Part shown: positions 1 through 6,490 of the stretch, one piece after another
Position numbering within the stretch: the first letter of the stretch is position 1
Layout: the number at the start of each line of letters is the position of its first letter
Assembly: GCA_019510535.1 (NCBI GenBank)
Contig: JAEKKE010000224.1
Span: 1 to 6,879 of the forward strand
Reading direction: 5' to 3'
DNA: 6,879 nucleotides
Origin: Acidobacteriota bacterium
Lineage (GTDB): Bacteria; Acidobacteriota; Terriglobia; Terriglobales; Acidobacteriaceae
Notes under the pieces: model-generated
What the model saw: only the letters and a program-made list of their open reading frames with translations
Database searches by the model: none
What the model was told of the DNA's origin: nothing
Made by a program: the position numbers and the translations under genes

Positions 1-2
1 CT

Positions 3-341
3 CGCGGCATCGTCGATATCGCCGAGCGCGCCCGCGGCAAGAAGCTGGCTCCCGATGAGATCGCCGGCGGCACCTTCACCATTACCAACGCCGGCATCTT
101 CGGCGAACAGTTCGGAACACCGATTATCAACCAGCCGCAGGTCGCCATCCTCGGCATCGGTGGTCTGAACAGAGAGCCCCTGGTGCTCACCGACAAGGAA
201 GGCAACGAGTCCATCGCCATCCGCTCCGTCCAGCGCTTCACGCTCGGCTTCGACCACCGTATCGTCGACGGAGCCGATGCCGGCAAGTTCATGACCGACT
301 TCAAGGCCTACCTCGAAAACTGGTCCGAAGACATCGGCTGA
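3..341 (+). CDS. 2-oxoacid dehydrogenase E2 acyltransferase, C-terminal fragment (5' truncated by window)
   Basis: This is the 3' end of a dihydrolipoamide acyltransferase, the core subunit of a 2-oxoacid dehydrogenase complex that moves an acyl group from lipoyl-lysine to CoA in the cytoplasm. The visible 112 residues lie in the C-terminal catalytic domain. Residues 23-48 contain the GGTFTITNAG and FGTPIINQPQVAIL signatures, and residues 84-90 form the DHRIVDG active-site motif, whose His is the catalytic base. The lipoyl and peripheral-subunit-binding domains lie outside the window. The frame runs unbroken from base 3 to TGA at 339-341 and ends normally for the family. The FGTPIINQPQ type is common to 2-oxoglutarate (sucB/odhB-like) and branched-chain or pyruvate E2 proteins, so the substrate cannot be fixed from this piece. 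A strong terminator follows within 50 bases, so this is probably the last gene of its operon. Confidence 0.93.
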   Translation, partial: RGIVDIAERARGKKLAPDEIAGGTFTITNAGIFGEQFGTPIINQPQVAILGIGGLNREPLVLTDKEGNESIAIRSVQRFTLGFDHRIVDGADAGKFMTDFKAYLENWSEDIG

Positions 342-384
342 GCTGCGCGCTCGGCGGGATGCGCTTCGCGCCTTAATGCACCGG

Positions 385-418
385 AAAGGGGCTGCCGTTG
401 GCAGCCCCTTTTGCTTTT
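385..418 (+). terminator. Rho-independent terminator after the E2 gene
   Basis: Bases 388-396 (GGGGCTGCC) and 400-408 (GGCAGCCCC) form a perfect 9-bp GC-rich stem with a GTT loop. AAA at 385-387 can extend it by pairing with TTT at 409-411. The right arm is followed by TTTTGCTTTT, a good U tract for + transcripts. It lies 46 bases after the E2 stop. The A run on the left is too short to suggest equally strong termination from the aminotransferase side. Confidence 0.9.
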
Positions 419-440
419 CCTTTTGTCTTGGTACTAAATC

Positions 441-488
441 GGGTGCCCCAGGTCCCTCGGGGACCTGGGTATTCGCGCTACGCGGGAA
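441..488 (-). repeat. Family-2 palindromic repeat, copy 1
   Basis: The core is a perfect 10-bp inverted repeat, CCCAGGTCCC (447-456) and GGGACCTGGG (460-469), around a TCG loop. GGGTGC precedes it, and a second small palindromic arm (TTCGCG-CTA-CGCGGGAA, 472-488) follows. The reverse complement matches the element at 2034-2083 over the whole length, including the CGCGAAT arm, so this is a dispersed repeat rather than a lone terminator. No U tract follows on either side. It resembles REP/BIME-type extragenic palindromes; its function is unknown. Confidence 0.75.
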
Positions 489-501
489 CCGTCTTTGTCT
501 A

Positions 502-516
502 GACACAGAATGTGTC
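502..516. repeat. Small perfect hairpin GACACA-GAA-TGTGTC
   Basis: This 6-bp stem with a GAA loop is flanked by overlapping self-palindromes: TGTCTAGACA at 496-505 and TGTCGACA at 513-520. It sits between the two larger repeats of this spacer. It could be part of a composite element or a protein-binding site; no second copy was noticed in the window. Confidence 0.4.
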
Positions 517-540
517 GACAGGCTTGAAGGAATCCACACC

Positions 541-593
541 GGGTGCCCCATTCATCGCAACGCGATGAGTGGGATGTTCGAGCAGCGCTCGAA
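541..593 (-). repeat. Family-1 palindromic repeat, copy A (two hairpins)
   Basis: Two adjacent hairpins make up the element. The first is a 12-bp stem with one G-T pair (CCCATTCATCGC at 547-558, GCGATGAGTGGG at 562-573, loop AAC). The second is a perfect 7-bp stem (TTCGAGC 577-583, GCTCGAA 587-593, loop AGC). Read on the - strand, it begins 22 bases after the aminotransferase stop in the order TTCGAGC hairpin, then CCCAC...TGGG hairpin, then GGCACCC. That is the same order as copy C at 6634-6684. The outer end, GGGTGCCCCA (541-550), is identical to the end of family-2 copy 1 (441-450). Confidence 0.8.
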
Positions 594-615
594 TCGTCGG
601 CAATCAACCATTCAA

Positions 616-1853
616 CTACCCGGCAACCAGCTGATCTGCGATAGCAAGGTGTTCATCCAGAGCAGTCAGAGCGAAGTCGATCTCTTCTTTCGAGACGATG
701 AGCGGTGGTGCGATGACGAAGTGGTTCATCCATGCCTGCAGAAAGATTCCTGAGGCCATCATCTTGCCGGCGATCTGGTCGACGACCAGAGTCTTGCCAT
801 CGAGTTTCTCCTGCCAGACGTTGAACGGTGATATGCTCCCACTTCGACGGCGCGCTCTATCAGGTTGAGCCGTTGCATCTCGCGGATGGTGGCGATGGCG
901 GGGCCGAGCGTCAGTGGGTGAGCTTCATACGTGTGGCCATGAGCAAAGAGGTTGTCTTCAAAAAATGCGGAGATCTTTTCGGAGACTGCCGTCAGGCCCA
1001 GCGGAACATAGGCCGAGGTGATTCCTTTGGCAGTGGTGAGGATGTCGGGCTGCACATCCCAGTGATCGATGGCGAACCACTTGCCGGTACGTCCCCAGCC
1101 GGCCATGACCTCGTCGGCGATCAACAACACATTGTTCTCGTCGCAGATGCGGCGCAGCTTCTGGTAGTAGCCGGGCGGCGGAATCAGCACACCGTTGGTG
1201 CCTACTACCGTCTCTGCCAGAACGGCGGCGACGTCGCCCTCGTTCTGGATCATGTATTCGAGGTAGTCCGCGCAGGCGATGCCGCAGTCTGGATACGAGT
1301 GTTTCAGCGGGCATTTGTAGCAGTTCACTTCGGGCGAGAAGACGACACCCGGAAGCTTACTGCGGGGTTCCGAGGGCCAGCGGCGTGCGTCGCCGGTTGC
1401 TCCGATGGATGATGCCGTAGACCCGTGATACGAGCGGTAGCGGCCGATGATCTTGGTCTTGCCCGTATACATGCGGGCGATCTTGAAGGCGGCTTCATTG
1501 GCGTCGGTACCCGAAGTGCAAAAGAAGAACTTCGTCAGTCCTTTGGGCAGGATCTCCAGCAGTAACTGGCTCAGCTCGGCGCGCGCTGTCGTGGTGTACG
1601 ACGGCTGGATGTACGCGAGCTCTGCAGCTTGCTGCTGGATCGACTGAATGACGGCCTGGTTGTTGTAGCCGAGGTTCACGCACATCAACTGCGCGGAGAA
1701 GTCGAGATATCGCTTGCCGTTGGCATCGGTAAACCAGCAGCCGTCGCCGCTGACCACGTGCAGCGGGTTCCATTGCTTGCCCCGGCGCCAGGTGCCGAAG
1801 TTGTGTTGCTTGGTGATGTCGACGACCTGCTGCGAGCTGAGTGTTTCGGCCAT
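616..1853 (-). pseudogene. Class III PLP-dependent aminotransferase, disrupted by internal deletion and frameshift
   Basis: This is a fold-type I, class III (omega) aminotransferase, which moves an amino group from an amine or omega-amino acid to a 2-oxo acid using PLP in the cytoplasm. Visible signatures are SGTDANE (114-120, cofactor phosphate region), IADEVMAGWGRTG (from 245, PLP-binding Asp247), AKG with Schiff-base Lys276, and GHTYEAHP (306-313). A cysteine set C-x2-C-x8-C-x3-C lies at 178-194. The ATG at 1853 has AGGGG (1863-1867) nine bases upstream. The original frame runs 364 codons to a stop at 759, but after VEVGAY (about base 831) it reads nonsense. The correct tail (SPFNVWQEKLDGK ... 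IAPPLIVSKEEID) resumes in another frame from about 831 and ends at TAG 618-616. About 36-40 conserved residues between the two parts are absent. The overall style is like taurine- or beta-alanine:pyruvate aminotransferases; the substrate is not certain. A sequencing or assembly error is possible. Confidence 0.85.
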
Positions 1854-1983
1854 AGTGCTGCACCCCTGCGATTGGAGATAGCAGTATAGCCAGAAACAAA
1901 TGAGGGCTTGGTGGTTTTGGTGAAGGCTTTACCAGAGTGGTTAAGGTGGGTTGAAGGCCTGGACTTGAAAACCTGGATAGAGA

Positions 1984-2011
1984 AGCGGATTTCTCCGCTC
2001 CCTTCGGGAGC
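1984..2011. repeat. Overlapping hairpins AGCGGA/TCCGCT and GCTCCC/GGGAGC
   Basis: AGCGGA (1984-1989) pairs with TCCGCT (1994-1999) around TTTC. GCTCCC (1997-2002) pairs with GGGAGC (2006-2011) around TTC. The arms share GCT, so the two hairpins are alternatives. From general familiarity, similar CGGATTTCTCCGCTCC-type palindromes occur as dispersed repeats in acidobacterial genomes, but this could not be checked. The position between divergent genes argues against a terminator role. Confidence 0.5.
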
Positions 2012-2033
2012 TACGAAATGACAAACAAAAGGC

Positions 2034-2083
2034 GGTCCGCGCGGAGCGCGAATGCCCAGGTCCCCGAGGGCCCCGGGGCACAC
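2034..2083 (+). repeat. Family-2 palindromic repeat, copy 2 (degenerate)
   Basis: The element reads CGCG..GCGCGAATGCCCAG, then GTCCCCGAGGG, then a C/G-rich right arm ending GGGGCAC. It matches the reverse complement of 441-488. The left arm CCCAGGTCCC (2055-2064) is conserved, while the right arm GGGCCCCGGG (2068-2077) has two substitutions that break symmetry. It sits 70 bases upstream of the dut start, and a spurious upstream ATG at 2052 falls inside it. Confidence 0.7.
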
Positions 2084-2153
2084 CGTGTGTGGCTGGTTTG
2101 GCTATCCGAATACAGCTTTAGCCACAGGTTTGCGTGCAACAATCGAATCTGTC

Positions 2154-2594
2154 ATGTCACAACCGATTACGATTCGTACCCGTCGCCTTCACCCTGAAGC
2201 TCGTCTGCCGCGCTATGCGCATGATGGTCCGTGGGGCGATCTCGCCGCCGATCTTTATGCCGCTGAGGCAACGACGCTCACTCCGGGACAAACGGCCCTG
2301 GTGCCTACCGGTCTGGCCATGGAGTTTCCGGATAACTATGGCGCATTGGTACAGGATCGTTCCGGATTGGCGGTGAAGGGTGTCACCACGCTGGCCGGTG
2401 TGATCGATCCTGGGTATCGCGGCGAGATCAAAGTGGTGATCACCAACCTGTCGCAGCAGCCGGTCACGCTGGCCGTGGGCGACCGTGTGGCGCAGCTTCG
2501 CATTGTCCAGCGTCTGACGGCTCACTTTGAGGAGTCGGAGGTCATCACCGAGGCTCCGCGGGGTGCTGGTGGGTTTGGGTCCACTGGGGCGTAG
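2154..2594 (+). CDS. dut: dUTP diphosphatase (dUTPase), trimeric type
   Basis: Hydrolyses dUTP to dUMP and pyrophosphate, keeping uracil out of DNA and supplying dUMP for thymidylate synthesis. The 146-residue length fits the homotrimeric family. All five motifs are visible: motif 1 DLAADLYA (29-36), motif 2 QDRSGLAVKG (67-76), motif 3 GVIDPGYRGEIKV (82-94) with the uracil-side Asp85 and Tyr88, motif 4 GDRVAQLRI (109-117), and the Gly-rich C-terminal arm RGAGGFGSTG (136-145) that closes over the substrate. Motif 2 has DRSG where many family members have PRSG. The ATG at 2154 is chosen because the family N-terminus starts here. An in-frame ATG at 2052 would add 34 residues read from repeat DNA. 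No good Shine-Dalgarno precedes 2154. A 159-base gap holding a repeat separates it from purL, so co-transcription is uncertain. Confidence 0.95.
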   Translation: MSQPITIRTRRLHPEARLPRYAHDGPWGDLAADLYAAEATTLTPGQTALVPTGLAMEFPDNYGALVQDRSGLAVKGVTTLAGVIDPGYRGEIKVVITNLSQQPVTLAVGDRVAQLRIVQRLTAHFEESEVITEAPRGAGGFGSTGA

Positions 2595-2607
2595 CTCTTT
2601 GTTGGAT

Positions 2608-2640
2608 ATCCCACCCACCGCGTTGCGATGGATGGGGCAT
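2608..2640 (+). repeat. Family-1 palindromic repeat, copy B (single hairpin)
   Basis: CCCACCCACCGC (2610-2621) and GCGATGGATGGG (2625-2636) flank a GTT loop. Two C-A mismatches on + become G-T pairs on -. The sequence continues GGGGCAT, matching the GGGGCACCC end of copy A. The TTCGAGC hairpin found in copies A and C is absent. It starts about 14 bases after the dut stop, in the same orientation relative to the upstream gene as copy A. There is no T run, so a classic terminator is unlikely. Confidence 0.7.
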
Positions 2641-2687
2641 CGAATGTGTCGTAAATCCTTCAAATAGTGTGAAATCCACGGATGCAC

Positions 2688-2716
2688 TGTTAACGGTGGT
2701 CGTGGCGCACTATTAA
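2688..2716 (+). promoter_or_regulatory. Candidate promoter for purL-purF
   Basis: TATTAA at 2711-2716 is a fair -10 box about 38 bases before the purL ATG. TGTTAA at 2688-2693, with a 17-base spacer, is a poor -35. TTAACG at 2690-2695 fits TTGACA better, but its spacer is only 15. GTTAAC at 2689-2694 is a palindrome. This is a weak pattern-based call; no PurR-like operator was recognised. Confidence 0.22.
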
Positions 2717-2753
2717 CCGGGCAGCAACGTGCGACAATCAAGGTAGCCAAGCT

Positions 2754-5069
2754 ATGCCTAACGAAACGCAAGCCCAGGCCACCCACGTTCCCACTCCGGC
2801 TCGCATTACCCCCGAGCTGCTCAAACTGCACAGCATTACTGCCGACGAATATGCTCGTATTGAGCAGGCGCTCGGTCGTACTCCGTCGCTGACGGAGCTG
2901 GGCATCTATTCGGTGATGTGGAGTGAGCACTGCTCCTATAAGTCTTCGCGCGTCCATCTGAAGCGCCTTCCAACGAAGAGCGAGCTGGTCGTCCAGGGTC
3001 CTGGCGAGAATGCCGGCATCATCGACGTCGGCGACGGCTGGGCCTGCGCCTTTAAGATCGAGAGCCACAACCACCCCAGCTACATTGAGCCCTACCAGGG
3101 CGCGGCGACGGGCGTTGGCGGCATTCTGCGCGACATCTTCACCATGGGTGCGCGTCCGCTGGCCGTGATGGACTCGCTCCGCTTCGGTCCGTTGGACGAC
3201 ACAACGCTGCCCAAGGAGATCACGCACAAGAACCACGCCGTGGTTGAGGGCGTGGTCCATGGCGTCGCCGGCTACGGCAACTGCTTCGGCGTTCCCAACC
3301 TGGGCGGCGAAACCCGTTTTGAGCCCTGTTACAGCGGCAATCCGCTGGTGAACGCCTTTGCCCTGGGTTTGGTGAAGCGCGACGAGATCTTCTACGCCAA
3401 AGCGACTGGCATCGGAAACCCGGTGATCTACGTCGGCGCCAAGACCGGCCGCGACGGTATCCACGGCGCGACCATGGCCAGCGAGGAGTTCAAGGAAGGC
3501 TCCGAACAGAAGCGCCCGAATGTGCAGATGGGCGATCCGTTTATGGAGAAGCTGCTGCTCGAGGCGTGCCTTGAGGTGATGCAGATTCCCGGCGCGGTAG
3601 CCGGTATTCAGGACATGGGCGCTGCGGGCCTGACCTGCTCCACCTGCGAGATGGGCGCCCGTGGCGGCGTCGGCCTGGAAGTCGAACTGGACAACGTGCC
3701 TCAGCGCGAGACCGGCATGAACAGCTACGAGATCATGCTGTCGGAGTCGCAGGAGCGCATGCTGCTGGTCGCCAATGAGGGCCGCGAGCAGGAAGTTCTG
3801 GACGTCTTTGCCAAGTGGGGCCTTGATGCCCGCATCGTTGGCAAGGTCATTGCTCAGAATCGGATGCGCATCTTCCATCACGGCGAGCTGGTGGCCGATC
3901 TCTCCAATGAGTCGCTGACCGATGATGCTCCGCTCTATCACCGCCCTGTGGGCACCTGGGTGGCTCCGGTGGCCAAGGAAGCTCCAGCCGGTGTGCTGGA
4001 TAAAGCTGTGGACTATACCGCTGCGCTGACCAAGCTGCTGGCGGCTTCCAATATCTGCGACAAGCGCTGGGTCTTCGAGCAGTACGACTCCATGGTGCAG
4101 ACCAATACCGTGCAGGGTCCCGGCAATGAAGCCGGCGTGATGCGCATCAAGGGCACCACCCGCGCGCTTTCGATGGCGCTGGCCGGCAATGGCCGCTGGT
4201 GCTATCTCGATCCTCTGACCGGAGCGAAGCACGCAGTCGCCGAGGCGGCCCGTAAGGTTGCCTGCACCGGCGCGAAGCCGGTTGCCGCCACCAACTGCCT
4301 GAACTTCGGAAATCCGGAGAAGCCCGAGATCATGGCCCAGCTCTCCGCCGCCATCGACGGTATCTCCGAGGCCTGCAATGCGCTCGGCACCCCGGTCACC
4401 GGTGGCAACGTCTCGCTCTACAACGAGACCCGCGGCGTGGGTATCTATCCCACTCCGGTGCTGGGCATCGTGGGCATTCTGGACGATGTCACCAAGGCGA
4501 CTCCGGCGCACTTCAGCCAGGCCGGCGATGTGATTGTGCTGATCTCGCCGAACACCGCCAAACCGTCTAACTGGCAGGCGGAGTTCGGATCTACCGAGTT
4601 TGCCAAGACTGTTCTCGGCCAGTTGTGGGGTGTTCCTCCGGCGATCGACCTCGCCAAGGAAGCGGCGTTGCATCAGATGCTGCAGCTTCTGGCTCGGCGG
4701 AACTTCATCACCTCAGCCTCCGATATCTCGGACGGCGGCCTCGCAGTTGCACTGGCGAAGGCTACCTTCCGCTCGGGTTTGGGCGCCGAAGTGAAGATCG
4801 ATACCGAGCTTGGCGGGTTGCAAACCCTTTTCAGCGAACCGGCAAGCACCATTCTGGTGACCTGTTCGCATAAATCCGTAGAAGCCCTGGTGGGCACGAT
4901 CGAGAAGGATGGTACATTGATGGCGCAGCCGATCGGCACAGTGACAGCGGATAGTACGCTGTCGGTCACGGTAGGCAGTGAGAACGTGATCCGCGCGGCT
5001 GTTGGTGAGTTGAAGCAAGTCTGGTCCCAGGCTCTTGAAGCACGCCTGGCGACGGAGGTGCTGGCGTAA
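2754..5069 (+). CDS. purL: Phosphoribosylformylglycinamidine synthase subunit PurL (small, PurS/PurQ-dependent type)
   Basis: Converts FGAR, ATP and ammonia to FGAM, the fourth step of de novo purine synthesis, in the cytoplasm. The 771-residue length fits the small PurL found in Bacillus-type systems (about 740), not the roughly 1300-residue fused enzyme. No glutaminase domain is present, so separate PurQ and PurS are needed; neither is in the window. Visible signatures include ELGIYSVMWSEHCSYKSS (48-65), GPGENAGIIDVGDG (82-95), KIESHNHPS (101-109) with the active-site His region, and GGILRDIFTMGARP (122-135). Further on come GIQDMGAAGL, a second AIRS-like half with GPGNEAGVMR, CLNFGNPEKPE and PVTGGNVSLYNET, and a late DISDGGLAVALA motif. 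The frame is complete with no lesion. AAGG (2740-2743) lies ten bases before the ATG. The first 20 or so residues (MPNETQAQATHVPTPAR) are a variable extension. The stop TAA overlaps the purF ATG by one base, implying translational coupling. Confidence 0.97.
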   Translation: MPNETQAQATHVPTPARITPELLKLHSITADEYARIEQALGRTPSLTELGIYSVMWSEHCSYKSSRVHLKRLPTKSELVVQGPGENAGIIDVGDGWACAFKIESHNHPSYIEPYQGAATGVGGILRDIFTMGARPLAVMDSLRFGPLDDTTLPKEITHKNHAVVEGVVHGVAGYGNCFGVPNLGGETRFEPCYSGNPLVNAFALGLVKRDEIFYAKATGIGNPVIYVGAKTGRDGIHGATMASEEFKEGSEQKRPNVQMGDPFMEKLLLEACLEVMQIPGAVAGIQDMGAAGLTCSTCEMGARGGVGLEVELDNVPQRETGMNSYEIMLSESQERMLLVANEGREQEVLDVFAKWGLDARIVGKVIAQNRMRIFHHGELVADLSNESLTDDAPLYHRPVGTWVAPVAKEAPAGVLDKAVDYTAALTKLLAASNICDKRWVFEQYDSMVQTNTVQGPGNEAGVMRIKGTTRALSMALAGNGRWCYLDPLTGAKHAVAEAARKVACTGAKPVAATNCLNFGNPEKPEIMAQLSAAIDGISEACNALGTPVTGGNVSLYNETRGVGIYPTPVLGIVGILDDVTKATPAHFSQAGDVIVLISPNTAKPSNWQAEFGSTEFAKTVLGQLWGVPPAIDLAKEAALHQMLQLLARRNFITSASDISDGGLAVALAKATFRSGLGAEVKIDTELGGLQTLFSEPASTILVTCSHKSVEALVGTIEKDGTLMAQPIGTVTADSTLSVTVGSENVIRAAVGELKQVWSQALEARLATEVLA
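5054..5060 (+). promoter_or_regulatory. Ribosome binding site of purF inside purL
   Basis: GGAGGTG lies within the last codons of purL, eight bases before the purF ATG at 5069. The ATG shares its A with the purL TAA. A near-consensus Shine-Dalgarno together with the TAATG overlap supports this start and coupled translation. Confidence 0.8.
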
Positions 5070-6422
5070 TGAATCACGTGCAGCCGGACGAGATCGAACT
5101 CGACGCCACTCCCTTTGACAAGCTGCGCGAAGAGTGCGGCGTGATGGCGGTGTACGGCCACCCTGAGGCCGCGCGCATGACCTACTGGGGCCTGTATTCG
5201 CTGCAGCATCGCGGACAGGAGTCGGGCGGTATCGCCACTTCGAACGGCGAAGACATCATTGACGTCAAAGGCATGGGGCTGGTCTCGGAGATCTTCACCG
5301 ACGACGTTCTGCAGAAGCTTCCCGGGCAGATGGCCATCGGCCACACCCGCTACTCCACCACCGGCGACTCGGCGCTGCTGAACGCGCAGCCCATCCGGGT
5401 CGAGTCGACCAAGGGCCTGATCGCGATTGCTCACAACGGCAACCTGGTAAACCTGGGTACCGCGAAGGAGCGCCTGGAGCGCGACGGCGCAGTCTTCCAG
5501 ACCACCAGCGATACCGAGATCATCGTGCAGTTGATCGCACACTCCGCCGAGACCACGCTGGTCGACTGCATCGCCGACTCGCTGTCGCAGGTCGATGGCG
5601 CCTTCTCCATTGTGATGATGACGCGTAACCGCATTTTCGCGGCGCGCGATCCTCGCGGCTTCCGTCCGCTGTGTATGGGCCGCATCCCCGGCGTCGATGG
5701 CAAACCTGATACTTTTGTCTTCGCCTCGGAGACCTGCGCTCTCGACCTGCTGCACGCCAAGTACGAGCGCGATGTGCAGCCGGGCGAGCTGGTGATGGTC
5801 TCGGAAGATGGCGTGACCTCGCGCTACTTCAATACAACGACCAAGCAGGCAAGCTGCATCTTCGAGCACGTCTACTTTGCTCGGCCTGACTCCAAGGTCT
5901 TTGGCCGTTGGGTGCAGAAGAGCCGCGAAGAGATGGGCCGTCAGCTTGCGCGCGAGTCGGCGGTGGAAGCCGACCTGGTGGTTCCGGTACCGGACTCCGG
6001 CGTGACCGCAGCTATTGGCTACTCGGCTCAGTCGGGCATTCCGTTCAACTTCGGGCTTATCCGCAACCACTACGTGGGCCGTACCTTCATTGAGCCGACA
6101 CAGCGCGTCCGTGATTTCGGCGTGCGTATGAAGCTGAATCCATCGCGTGCGCTGCTGGAAGGTAAGCGGATCATCCTGATCGACGACTCGATCATTCGCG
6201 GCACGACCAGCCGTAAGATCGTCCGCATGTGCCGCGCCGCCGGAGCCAAAGATCATCGAGGCAGATTCGTTGGCGTATCTGTCGCTTGGCGGCGTGCTGA
6301 AGGCTTGCGGAGCGTACGAGCCGCATGGCAACAGCTACTGCACGGCGTGTTACACGGGGAACTATCCGACGCAGTGGGTAGATGTAGATGAGATTCTGCC
6401 GGCGGTCGCGGTGAAGGTGTAG
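5069..6422 (+). pseudogene. purF: Amidophosphoribosyltransferase PurF, disrupted by internal deletion and frameshift
   Basis: PurF makes phosphoribosylamine from PRPP and glutamine, the committed first step of purine synthesis. The N-terminal Ntn glutaminase domain is intact. A 22-residue propeptide precedes Cys23 of ECGVMAVYG, followed by LYSLQHRGQESGG (43-54), GHTRYSTTG (91-99) and HNGNLVN (122-128). The phosphoribosyltransferase domain has VVPVPDSGV (304-312) and the PRPP loop ILIDDSIIRGTTS (369-381). After Lys394 of RAAGAK (bases 6248-6250) the frame turns to nonsense and stops at 6391. The expected tail resumes in another frame (IIEADSLAYLSLGGVLKACG ... SYCTACYTGNYPT) and ends at TAG 6420-6422. 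About 40 residues, including the usual ISCPPTISPCFYGVDTP block, are missing. That block carries one of the four cysteines binding the 4Fe-4S cluster in Bacillus-type PurF; Cys263 and the SYCTAC pair remain, the pair only in the shifted frame. A true mutation would probably cause purine auxotrophy unless another purF exists, so sequence or assembly error must be considered. Confidence 0.9.
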
Positions 6423-6490
6423 ATCGCCTATTGCCAGAACGTATCGACCTACTCAATCCGTTGAAGGCCCAGAGAATGAGGTAAAAACTG

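Larger units (their letters stand above)
342..615. other. Convergent intergenic spacer (E2 / aminotransferase) rich in palindromes
   Basis: This 274-base spacer lies between the E2 stop and the aminotransferase stop on the opposite strand. It holds, in order, the E2 terminator, a family-2 palindromic repeat (441-488), a small hairpin (502-516, GACACA-GAA-TGTGTC) and a family-1 palindromic repeat (541-593). An open frame from 376 to 753 crosses it, but it translates the repeats and then the antisense of the aminotransferase tail. It has no family signature and is not annotated as a gene. Confidence 0.75.
1854..2153. other. Divergent intergenic spacer (aminotransferase / dut)
   Basis: This 300-base spacer should contain the promoters of both flanking genes, which point away from each other. 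From left to right it holds the aminotransferase leader, a double hairpin region at 1984-2011, and a family-2 repeat at 2034-2083. Only 70 bases of unstructured sequence remain before dut. On the - strand TATACT (+ strand 1892-1897) could be a -10 box for the aminotransferase, but no convincing -35 was found. No clear promoter was recognised for dut. Open frames crossing here are made of repeat sequence. Confidence 0.6.

Noticed and set aside
441..593. CRISPR array from the GGGTGCCCCA repeats spaced 100 bases apart
   Set aside because: Only two short identical ends, different adjoining sequence and no regular repeat-spacer unit; these are ends of extragenic palindromes.
376..753. 125-codon + strand frame across the E2/aminotransferase spacer
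   Set aside because: It begins inside the terminator, translates two palindromic repeats, and then reads the antisense of the aminotransferase tail.
2052..2153. Upstream in-frame extension of dut starting at ATG 2052
   Set aside because: The added 34 residues come from a family-2 repeat and spacer; the dUTPase family N-terminus fits ATG 2154.
2157..4673. 838-codon open frame on the - strand, antisense to dut and purL
   Set aside because: It is antisense to two clear, conserved genes, has low-complexity Ala/Gly/Arg/His-rich composition without family motifs, and runs through a repeat element. It is a codon-bias shadow.
4673..6331. 552-codon open frame on the - strand, antisense to the purL end and purF
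   Set aside because: It lies opposite recognised purL and purF coding sequence and shows no domain signature; long antisense frames are expected with this GC and codon use.
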